DNA from: Gymnogyps californianus
Lineage: Eukaryota; Chordata; Aves; Accipitriformes; Cathartidae
DNA: 64,000 nt
Assembly (NCBI RefSeq): GCF_018139145.2
Contig: NC_059500.1
Location: 23,789,437 to 23,853,436 of the forward strand
Direction of reading: 5' to 3'
A program made the translations under genes and the position numbers. Below the pieces are notes generated by a model, which made no database searches, was not told the DNA's origin, and saw only the letters and a list, made by a program, of their open reading frames with translations. This document shows, one piece after another, positions 41,860-50,660 of the stretch (position 1 is the stretch's first letter; each line of letters starts with the position of its first letter).

Positions 41860-42345
41860 AAATTGTTTCTTTTTGCCAAAACAGTGTACCAAAATTGCAT
41901 CAGGGTGCAGCGAGGCCTGACTGCTCTGCAAAGGAAGGCGAGCTGGGAGCCCAGTGCCACAGCAAGTCAGATTGGAGGAGTGGCCTCACTGACAACATTG
42001 CAGGGATCAGGATCAAGGCCAGAGATGACGATCATGGTCAGACACAGTCCAGCGATGCCCCGGCAAGGCCGTAGTGCTGGGGCCGGTGTAAGGCTGAGCC
42101 GGGAAGCCCAGCCGGTGGGTCCTGCTCAGGGCCAGACTGGGGGAGGTCCGGGACTGGGCGCAGACCAGCTGTTGCACAGCTGTGGTGCCAGTGGTAAAGC
42201 CTGGTGAAGGAGCGCACCTTGGACTCAGCCAGCTGAACTCCTTCACTCTGCCAACTAAACACCAGAAGGGGTTCACGCTCACAGCCCTGACAAGTTGGAC
42301 TTTGTGCCAAAATTTGGAGATGTAACACACGTGCATAGACATACA
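41860..42345 (-). repeat. GC-rich interspersed-repeat candidate
   Basis: Nearly 500 bp of GC-rich sequence sharply different from its neighbours, with open frames of about 70-115 codons on both strands that look like by-products. On the minus strand it reads as CCTGACAAG-type sequence followed by repeated 'ggcccagtc', 'ctggccctga' and 'gaccatgatc' words. These look familiar from GC-rich multi-copy avian sequence, perhaps an LTR or its internal region. There are few CG dinucleotides compared with the two islands, which argues against a promoter island and for an inserted, decayed element. I cannot assign a family, and the orientation is tentative. Confidence 0.35.
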
Positions 42346-43667
42346 CTGTACTTCAATCAGCTCCAGAGGACAGACAGAATTACTTCACCTACTCTGGGCT
42401 TTGGTATCAGAAATATTTTGTAATTCTGTTCTGAAGAGCAAAAATTAACCACTTCAGAACAATTGTTAGGCCTTTCCAATTAAGCTGGTTAGCTTAATAT
42501 AAATGCAAACTCTTGAAACTAGCAACCGAATCATTTTGCTATATATTTAAAAACTAATCCTAGTATCACTTCATTTTTTAAGCTGACTAACCTAATCAAT
42601 CATTGTGACAGTATTTGTTTCTCTTGGTGTGCTTACAGGATGCAGTGTCACCATTTTACTGTGGTGCAATATCACACTGACACACCTGAGAAATTTGGTA
42701 GAGGGGATGAGTCTTGCCCAGTTACAAACTTTTCATGCCTAGTTTTAAAGTGCGTTGCATGCCTAGGATGTAGCAAGTTCAAAGCAACAGCTGTAACTGC
42801 TACAGTAGATGAAGAGTAAGTGTAATAGCAATTAGTTTTCTTTTAACTTTTTTTTTTTTTCCCCCAGGACAGAAAAAGTTGACTGCTTCTGTTTAAACAT
42901 GCAGTAATTTAGGAAGGAGGTACAGGGAGAGATTTCCACAACCACAAGTGTAAGAAATACAAGAATCCAGGGAGCTAGCAGCCTTTGACTTGTTCATGCG
43001 TAGGCCTCCATGCATCTGTTTGAGTGCTTTCCTGACAAAGAATGTTTTCCTGACTAAAGCCCTTCAAATTTTAGTCCTAGTGTGTGCTGGATTGATGAAT
43101 AAACAGGAATTACATTTGTACATTGATGAGGAGAGTCTCTGGTCTGCAGCTATAACTAGTACAGTACCTGTTTGTGTGGTAGCTTTTTGTGGAATTTCAT
43201 GGGGTTTTGGGGGGTGTTGTGGTTTGTTGTTTTTTTTTTTTTAATACAGAGCCGTTTGCTAGGATCTAAACTTTGATTCAACGTATCACTGCTGAATGAA
43301 TTGAATTAATCAGAGACTTTGCTAGGAATTTAAGTTATAAATTGTTTCTATTTAGACAGTACTTTAGGACATCATAGAAAGATTGCATGCAGTACTTTGT
43401 TCATACTTTATAGCCTGTGTATATCTTGGTACATTATTATGAGATATAAATACATGTAGAGTGTATTCAGTCTCTTTAATGAAACTTTAATTTGTTTTGG
43501 TTGCTCTGGGAATTTTTTGGTAGTTAGGATTTCATTTACTACTCTGAGTTTTCCTGCAGAGCTCAGTTTTTGCTAACCCATAACAAGAGGTATTTGAGGA
43601 GGCCTGGGCAACAGGGACATGGCTGAATCACTAATACATAGTATACAGGTGTTGTAGTTCCCCTCTA
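42346..43667. other. AT-rich non-coding DNA with a strong polypyrimidine tract
   Basis: No gene seen. The run of 14 T then CCCCCAG at about 42849-42868 has the form of an ideal splice acceptor, but no open frame with recognisable coding content and no clear donor follows it. A G/T-rich segment ends in a T run near 43.2 kb. Both are most simply low-complexity sequence. Confidence 0.5.
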
Positions 43668-43852
43668 GCATAACACTGGAACAGGCTTCCTAGAGAGGTG
43701 GCCGATGCCCCATGTCTGTCAGTGTTTAAGAGGCATCTGGACAATGCCCTTAACAACATGCTTTAACTTTTGGTCAGCCCTGAAGAGGTCAGACAGTTGG
43801 GCTAGATGATTGTTGTAGGTCCCTTCCAACTGAACTGCTCTATTCTATTCTA
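43668..43852 (+). mobile_element. CR1 LINE 3' end, plus orientation
   Basis: Sequence from 'aacactggaacaggcttcct' through 'gtaggtcccttccaactgaa' to a terminal (TATTC)n tail near 43840-43851 is the CR1 3' end in sense orientation. It matches the 46-kb copy closely but keeps about 20 bp ('tctggacaatgcccttaaca') that the 46-kb copy lacks. Only about 185 bp of element remains, a typical severe 5' truncation. No target-site duplication was identified, which is normal for CR1. Confidence 0.88.
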
Positions 43853-46285
43853 AGTAATTGCAATATAAAAGATACGTTTATTAATCAGCTAGTAATTGCT
43901 ATGATTGCTATGAACAACAACCACATTTTACCAATAAAGCAACCATTTAAATATCGTTGTTCTTTAATAACTGGTTTAATTATTCAGCCCAATTTCAGAC
44001 TATAAAAGCAATTTTTTTTATATCTTATAGTTGTGTTTTAGCATCCGAGTAGATTATCTAGACAATGTGACCTAGAATAAAATCATATTCCATTTGTTAC
44101 CTTTTTTGTTTTGTTTTGGTTTTGGAGATGCAAAAAGGTCTGAAATAGTAGATAGCTTGTTTAGAAGCTCAGTAGGCTGGGTCCTAGTGCCATGCAAAGA
44201 ACAGTAAGTGATGTTAGCTATAAGAAAGAGAAATTATTTTTATTAAGGTAATTTAAAATCTTTGTTTATTTGCAGTACTATTTCATTGATTTTAACACAG
44301 AAAGAAATGTTTTCTTACATAGAAATTGCCATACTGAATCAAGACAAAACTTAAACCTTTTTTAAATCTTCTTTGCAATAATGGCAGGAGTCAAAGGACC
44401 TTGGGGAAGCACTCTGAAGTACAAGGGCAGGGAATAATCCAGTCATGCTGAAATCATCTTCTTAATCAATTAAAAATACTTTAAAATCTCAAATTCTGAA
44501 CACGGATTTATAATCTGTCTTTCCATAATTGTTGGTATGCATTTGTTATTTATACTATTGTAAACCTAGTTGACATTATCTAGACAAAGTGCAAAGTATA
44601 TCTTGTATCCTGCTAAACCCTTGTTCTTAATGATAGTTACAAATAATATCAGTTACAAGTAATTCTACCTTGCAGAAATACCCCTTGGCTAATTTTACAA
44701 TGTGTCAGCAAAATTATTTTAGCTGATTTAAAATTTTCTGCCTTCATTTTATTAAACTGAATGGTTTCTTGTTCTTGAGTGGCAGATGAATTTTTGTACG
44801 ATGGGATTATATTAACATTACCTGTGTTTTAAACTGGAACACACCATGCTTTCCTAAATTTATAGCCATCTGAATTTTGAGGAGAGGAGATTTAATTTGC
44901 AGTTCTGTGTTGTTATTGGTGTTTTTACAGCTTGTTGTGCTGTAATTTCAGAGTTTTGGGGATGCATCTGAGTAACCGTACTTGAACAAATCTCTTGTAG
45001 AGTATATATACAATAATTCTCAAGCTTCTAAGAAATACTTGCCCTGCTGTGAAGTACACATAATATCTCATTTGCTCAGAAATATCCAGAAATAATCAAA
45101 TGTACAACATTCCTAACATACAACAGTAACTCCAGTTGAAGCTACCATTCATGCACACTGTAGGAATATCAAACATCGGAAAAAAAAAGAAAATTCTTGA
45201 AAACTACTGGATGACATTTCTGGATGAAAAATGGGGTGTGTCCAAGAAAACACACAGGCATGAGAGTTTATGGTTTGCAATAGAATTTTATTACAGGAAT
45301 CATCGTATTGTTTTTCATGTCTGCTTCTCAGTACTCTGTCATAGTTTTCTTTGAATTCCTCTATGAGGGAGGATGAACTTGATCATAAAAAAGTGCCTCT
45401 TTTGTTATAAAACCTAATAATCTAGAGTTGGAAAAAGAGGTAACACTCCTTGATACAGTGGTATTCTCTATGTTCTTACTGGGCGCAGCATCAGTATGTG
45501 CAGCTACAGTTTAGCTTCCTGAGAAAAAAGCTTGGTCTGAATACTATGAAGATTAAAAACATTAGAAAATTCTAAATGCTTACATGCAGCTCACATGAAA
45601 AATCTTTCTATTTATGTGTTTATTTAGTCTTTTGAATACAATATGAATGATAGCATGGATGCATCAGTGATACAGAAGTGTCTTCTGCAACCATTTAAAA
45701 TTAATTAGAAAGAAACTGTTAGACTTCCTGGACTTTTGGATTATGTCTTCACTGGAGTATAATCATCAATCAGCAAAGCAAGTCTTCATGAAGAATTCAC
45801 TCTTGCTCCCCAGCTGAGGATACAAACTCAAGATGTTTGCACAGTAGTAGTATTCATCTGTTTACAGTGACATTTTCTGCCAAAACTTTTTGTATTTCCA
45901 TGGAGTGATGGGTTGATGCACCATGAAGAGTATTCACGGAGGCCAATTTTAACCTTTGGTGCCTAATTTCTCATGTTCCCTTTTACGCCAGTCTGTGGGT
46001 GTGGGGGGTGGATTCCTTAAGAGGACGATTTTCAATATGAGCCTAACTTGAAGAGCTGTATCCTCTGCTGCTGAGGGATTTAAGCTCTACTGTTTGTAGA
46101 AGTAGTCTACAAACACTAGCCTATCTTAATCTTTCCGAATAACTCACATCATTGCCTCAAAGTATCTGAGTTAGGCTTGTCTGTCCATCAGTCTGTCCGC
46201 ATACATGCCTAACAGCACTCCTTCCTAACAGTTTTGAACCATTAGCTGTTTTTAGCAAAAATCTGACCGAAGGAAGGAACTCTGC
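43853..46285. other. AT-rich non-coding DNA, no gene seen
   Basis: Lies between two oppositely oriented CR1 copies. I see no exon or RNA gene. A perfect 10-bp-arm hairpin is present at 46091-46115 (TGTTTGTAGA, loop AGTAG, then its complement). Confidence 0.6.
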
Positions 46286-46340
46286 AACAGAACAGAACAG
46301 AACAGAACAGAACAGAACAGAACAGAACAGAACAGAACAG
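46286..46340. repeat. (AACAG) microsatellite, 11 perfect copies
   Basis: Eleven uninterrupted copies of AACAG, reading CTGTT on the minus strand, directly abut the 3' end of the CR1 element at 46341. CR1 elements normally end in two to four copies of a short TTCT-rich unit. Here that tail has mutated to a pentamer and expanded. Perfect purity suggests it is still length-variable. Confidence 0.95.
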
Positions 46341-48065
46341 GAGTATTTCGGTTGGAAGGGACCTACAACAATCATCTAGTCCAACTGCCTGACCAATTGA
46401 GGGTTGACCAAAAGTTAAAGCATGTTATTGCCTCTTAAACACTGACAGGCTTGGGGCATCAACCACCTCTCTAGGAAGCCTGTTCCAGTGTTTGACCACC
46501 CTCTCAGTAAAGAAATGTTTCCTAATGTCCAGTCTGAACCTCCCCTGGTGCAGCTTTGAACCATTCCCAGGCATCCTATCACTGGATCCCAGGGAGAAGA
46601 GATCAGCACCTCCCTCTGCACTTGCCCTCCTCAGGAAGCTGTAGAGAGCAATGAGGTCACCCCTCAGCCTCCTTTTCTCCAAGCCAGACAAACCCAGAGT
46701 CCTTAGCCGCTCCTCACAGGACATGCCTTCCAGCCCTTCCACCAGCTTTGTTGCCATCCTCTGGAGGGATTCAAAGACCTTCACATCCTTCTTAAATTGT
46801 GGGGCCCAGAACTGCACACAGTATTCAAGGTGAGGCTGCACCGATGCTGAATACAGCGGGATAATCACCTCCTTTGGCCGGCTGGCTATGCTGTGTTTGA
46901 TGCACCCCAGGATGTGGTTTGCCCTCTTGGCTGCCAGGGCACACTGCTGACTCGTACTGAGCCTGCTGTCAACCAGCGTCCCCAGATCCCTTTCTGCAGG
47001 GCTGCTCTCCAGCCACTCCTCTCCCAATTTATACTTGTGCCTGGTGTTACTCCATCCTAGGTGCAGAATCTGGCATTTGGACTTGTTAAATTTCATGCCA
47101 TTAATGATTGCTCAATGCTCCAGTCTATTTAGATCCCTCTGCAAGGCCTCTTGTCCCTTGAGACAGTCAACAGCAACTCCCAGTTTAGTATCATTACCAA
47201 ACTTACTAATGGTGCATTCAACTCCTGCATCCAGGTTGTTGATAAATATACTGAACAGAACTAGCCCTAGAATTGAACCCTGAGGAATACCGCTGGTGAC
47301 CAGTTGCCAGCCAGATGTAGACCCATTCACTACAACCCTTTGAGCTCTGCCCTTCAGCCAGTTCTTCACCCAGTGCACCGTGTACCTGCTTATCCCACAG
47401 TTGGACATCTTGTCCAGAAGGATGGTGTGAGGGACAGTATCAAAAGCCTTACTAAAATCCAGAAAAACTACATCCACTGCTTTCCTTTCATCCACTAGGT
47501 GGATGACCTTATCATAGAAGGATATCCAATTAGTTAAACAGGACTTCCCCTTTGTGAACCCATGTTGACTATGCCTGATGATTGCATTACTTTTTAAATG
47601 CCTTTCGATAGTACCCAGTATAATCTTCTCCATAATTTCTCCAGGAACTGAGCTTAGACTAACAGGTCTGTAGTTCCCTGGGTCTTCCCTTACACCCTTT
47701 TTGTAAATTGGAATAACACTGGCTAGCTTCCAGTCAGCGTGGACCTCCCCAGATTCCCAAGACCTTTGGTACATGATCGAGAGGGGTCTTGCCATAACAT
47801 CCGCTAGCTCCTTCAGTACCCTGGGATGAATCCCGTCAAGCCCCATGGACTTGTGAACATTCAGCTGATCCAGCTGGTCCCTTACAATTTCAGTGTCCAC
47901 AAATGGAAACTCACTGTTCCCACACTTGTGGTCCTCCAACTAGGGGGACTGGGCAGCCCAAGGTCAATCAGTTTTATTAAAGACTGAGACCAAAGAAGCA
48001 TTGAATGCCTCTGCTTTTTCTTCATCCCTATTAGTCAGATGACCATCTTCAACATACTTAGATTT
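46341..48065 (-). mobile_element. CR1 LINE, 1.7-kb 5'-truncated copy
   Basis: Minus-strand element whose 3' end (46341) has the typical 'ggttggaagggacctacaac' block in plus-strand form, and whose 5' end is lost within ORF2 near 48065. It encodes the C-terminal half of the ORF2 polyprotein: reverse transcriptase core followed by the CR1 C-terminal region. The endonuclease domain and ORF1 are missing. It belongs to the young avian CR1 group; a CR1-J-like assignment is tentative. It forms an inverted pair with the 43.7-kb copy, about 2.5 kb apart. Confidence 0.95.
46425..48060 (-). pseudogene. Relic CR1 ORF2 reverse transcriptase
   Basis: Two consecutive open segments remain. Minus 47939-47112 (275 codons) carries the reverse transcriptase fingers and palm: [18 protein letters not shown], motif [16 protein letters not shown] with its aspartates, and [10 protein letters not shown]. 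Minus 47096-46425 (223 codons) carries the post-RT region from MKFNKSKC through FWAPQ and [10 protein letters not shown] to [10 protein letters not shown]. They are in the same frame, separated by a TGA at about 47109-47111 where the family has tryptophan. Further upstream two more stops (near 47.94 and 47.97 kb) interrupt DEEKAEAFNA...SVFNKTD. Motif C, normally FADD, reads FGND at 47190-47201, so the first catalytic aspartate is asparagine. The enzyme would be inactive even without the stops. Confidence 0.93.
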
Positions 48066-49329
48066 CTGTAAGTTCTGCAAAAATTAGCAGCTATGTACAG
48101 GAGAAAGCAAACAAAGCACTTCTATTGAGCACGAACTCTACAGTTAGCCATTTATATGGTTTCCTGGCTAGCAGTTGGCGTGCACATACTGGCTAAGCTA
48201 TTAGCATGTAGAAAGACAGTAACCAGCCACAGTATGCCCTGTCGCTTGTCTTGCTTAAAATGGAGGGACATGAAAAATAATTACAGGAAACAGGGAAGGG
48301 CAGAATGGCCAAAGAGCAAGAACTGAACTGATAATGTAAGAGAGGAGGGGAGGAGTCATAAAAAAATGGATGACCAGGGATTCTTGTTGCTGAGTGGCAG
48401 CAGGAATATGGGACATATTCATAGAAATCACATTTCATTAGGTCCAGTGTTCACTTGTTTTCTTCTTTGGGGATGAAGTTTATTCTTGATCTTGGTTGTG
48501 ATGTTTCAACAAGAAGATATTGGTGTTCATAAATGATTCATTCCTAACCGTTATGTTTACAGCGTACCCAACATGGTAATACTGGATGACTAAAAAACTT
48601 TTGTAGGTGGAAGCAGGCTAGGATACCATCATCTAATACTTTCTCCCCCCCTCCCCCCAAGAACTGGCTCTGTTTATTAGTGGAACAGAGTGTAGGGACA
48701 CTTACGCTGACAAGACTGTTGAACAATGTAAGTGCATGCTAGTTGAAATATTCTACACGAAGCTGATAATGAGAGATTTCCCTGAGGAATGACTAATCAA
48801 TAAAAATCAATATTCGAACTTTATAAAAATAGTAGTTGAAAACAGGTGAAGCTTCATCACTGTCGACAATGTGCAGCGTGTCTCCTCTGGCCTTGTTTTT
48901 GTATGGCATAGTCTGTGCTCTGTCTTCATCCCAAATGCTGTGCATTTCTCATCCTGCTTTCTGTATGCACAGAACATAACACACTTGTTCTTGTCTGAGG
49001 CCATTATTTTCCTTCTTTTCCCTTGCTCTGCCCCTGTCTCTGTTTCCTCTGTAAAGTATATGTCTTTTTGCTTATCTCCGTCTTTAGTACCACGTGTATC
49101 GCCCCATGTTGTGCGTAAATCTTTGTCCTACCGTGTGCCACCCTTTCCCACTTCTCCGCAGTAAAACGTGAAGTTGCTTTCTGCCTGCCTCTGAATAGTA
49201 AAATCTCCGTCTAAATTCAGATAAGTGACCGGCCTAGAGGTGAACTCACTCTGCATGATTAAACGACTGATTAAAAGGCTAGCAGTAATTTATTCAGTAA
49301 CGGACAACAAATAAAGGCCAGAAACGCGA
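48066..49329. other. AT-rich non-coding DNA upstream of CpG island 2
   Basis: No gene, element or RNA recognised. The last 150 bp become steadily richer in CG dinucleotides as the island is approached. Open frames such as 48871-49164 plus have no recognisable domain. Confidence 0.6.
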
Positions 49330-49695
49330 AATCCGAGCAGGAACACCACTCCAGGCGAGCAGCTCGGTGGCGGCTGGCGGTGATGAGGCACGCTGGCCGC
49401 CACGGTGCCCCTGCCGCAGCTGCCTCAGGGCCGGCAAGGCCCCGTCACCTCGGAGGCGTCCGCCCTCCTCGCACGACTCGGGAAGAGCAGGCCAGCGGCC
49501 CTCCTGCCGCGGGAGCTCACCTCAGTCGGTACGGCCGCGGTGCGCCGCCGGCCTCCGGAGGTTGCAGTTACACAACCTCCACCCCCGCCGGGTACCGCTC
49601 GGGCGGCAGGCAGGCCGCAGGGCCCTCAGGAGGGGGGGGCAGGTCCCGCCGGCCGAGGGCTGGGGAAGGGGCAGCAGCGCCCGCCGAGCCGGGCC

Positions 49696-49760
49696 GGGCA
49701 GGGCAGGGCAGGGCAGGGCAGGGCAGGGCAGGGCAGGGCAGGGCAGGGCAGGGCAGGGCA
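49696..49760 (+). repeat. (GGGCA) pentamer repeat, 13 perfect copies
   Basis: Thirteen uninterrupted GGGCA units inside the CpG island, ending 118 bp before the first CCAAT box. Regular GGG runs at 5-bp spacing could form G-quadruplex structures on the plus strand. It is perfect, so likely variable in copy number between individuals. On the minus strand it is read as a (CPALP)n frame, which is an artefact. Confidence 0.95.
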
Positions 49761-49790
49761 GCAGCGGGACCCCGCATCCTGCTCCCCACC

Positions 49791-49814
49791 CAGCCCCAGC
49801 CCCAGCCCCAGCCC
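49791..49814 (+). repeat. (CAGCCC) hexamer repeat, 4 copies
   Basis: Four perfect copies of CAGCCC, about 30 bp after the GGGCA array and leading into a CCGCCC GC box. Short and probably of no independent significance. Confidence 0.85.
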
Positions 49815-49858
49815 CGCCCGTCCGTCCGTGGGCAGCAGGGGCGAGCCCACTGCCTCCG

Positions 49859-49866
49859 TTCCCGCC
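49859..49866 (+). promoter_or_regulatory. E2F-like site
   Basis: TTCCCGCC matches the E2F core TTSSCGC. It lies 12 bp before the first inverted CCAAT box. In a GC-rich island such an 8-mer can arise by chance, so support rests on its position next to the CCAAT array. Confidence 0.35.
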
Positions 49867-49877
49867 CTCCTGGTCGG

Positions 49878-49947
49878 GATTGGTCGCTGCTTCTTCACCC
49901 TGGCCAAGTATTGGCCGCCGCTGGCGGCTGGAAAGCGACAGGATTGG
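49878..49947 (+). promoter_or_regulatory. Three inverted CCAAT boxes (NF-Y type), 31/33-bp spacing
   Basis: GATTGG at 49878-49883, TATTGG at 49909-49914 and GATTGG at 49942-49947 are all in the same (inverted CCAAT) orientation. The first and third match the wider NF-Y consensus (G/C before ATTGG, pyrimidines after); the second has T before ATTGG. Starts are 31 and 33 bp apart, about three helical turns, which places the factors on one face of the DNA. Two or three CCAAT boxes at this spacing are a known hallmark of TATA-less cell-cycle promoters. I see no CHR element (TTTGAA) just downstream, so the cell-cycle link is only suggestive. Confidence 0.6.
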
Positions 49948-50014
49948 CTGTAGTGGCGGACGCGGGCAGGCAGGCGGCGGCTGCGGGGAGGCGGGCGAGC
50001 CGGGCTCGGGAGGG

Positions 50015-50020
50015 GTGAGT
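50015..50020 (+). other. Candidate splice donor ending a non-coding first exon
   Basis: GGAGGGG then GTGAGTGCGG fits the vertebrate donor consensus well at positions +1 to +6. It lies 67 bp after the last CCAAT box. No ATG lies between 49942 and 50014, so an exon ending here would be untranslated. The start site might be too close for this donor if NF-Y sits at its usual 60-80 bp upstream; an alternative donor-like GTGAGG lies near 50368. The following 13 kb has intron-like composition. Confidence 0.35.
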
Positions 50021-50660
50021 GCGGGCCCCCGTGGGGGCCGGCCTGGCCTGGCCCGGCCCGGCGGCTGCGGGTCGAGCCCGGGCCAGCCTCAGCTCAAGCC
50101 CGGGGCTCTGCGTGCGGCCTCCGTCTGGGGAGGGAGGGCGGTAGTGGAGCCAGGCGGGGCCGCGCCGCGGCCGTCTTCTGTCCCCGGGGCGGTCGCTTGG
50201 GCCGCGGAGCGGCGGCCTCCCCTCGGGGACAGGCTTGCGGGGCCGGACAGTGATGCTGTGGCCGAGGACGCGGGCCGCAGCCAGTGGGCCGAGGGAGAGG
50301 CCGAGAGGGCGCCGCGGCCGCCTCCGTCCAGCGCAGCGGGCCGTGGTGGCCCGACGTGTGCCTGTGCGTGAGGGCTTGAGGCCGTCGGTGGCTGCGGAGA
50401 AGCCGGCGGGGCACGCAGCTACAGAGCAGGCACGGGCAGGCCTTCAGTTCAGAGGGGTTTTTGTTTGTTTGTTTGGTTTGGTTTTTCCCCCACAACAATG
50501 TGACGGTGACTCAGTATCCCGGGGCGGATGGGCGAGCCTGCTGCGTGATGCCGAGGCCGGAGAGCCGTCGGCGGTGGCGGGCTGGACTCCCCGTGCTGCG
50601 CGGCAAGCCTCTGAGAGCAGCCCGGCCAGCTGGGCGGGTTCGGTTCCCGCTGCGCTACCT

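Larger units (their letters stand above)
49330..50660 (+). promoter_or_regulatory. CpG island 2, strong candidate promoter
   Basis: About 1.3 kb of very high GC with dense CG dinucleotides, abruptly bounded by AT-rich DNA on both sides. It contains GC boxes (for example CCGCCC near 49812 and GGCGGG near 49990), an E2F-like TTCCCGCC (49859-49866) and three inverted CCAAT boxes (49878-49947). A splice donor GTGAGT follows at 50015. The order E2F-like site, CCAAT boxes, GC box, donor supports transcription to the right. Open frames of 334, 212, 182 and 145 codons overlap each other in all three plus frames, and their composition (A, G, P, R) reflects GC richness, so I do not call them genes. A (GTTT)n tract near 50457-50485 marks the 3' part. 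The downstream gene is not identifiable within this window. Confidence 0.82.

Noticed and set aside
42849..42868. Strong polypyrimidine tract plus CAG as a splice acceptor
   Set aside because: No coding frame, donor or recognisable exon follows. T runs are frequent in this window.
49367..50371. 334-codon plus frame and overlapping 212-, 182- and 145-codon frames
   Set aside because: All lie inside the CpG island, overlap each other in different frames, cross the GGGCA array and have A/G/P/R-rich composition. This is expected where stops are rare.
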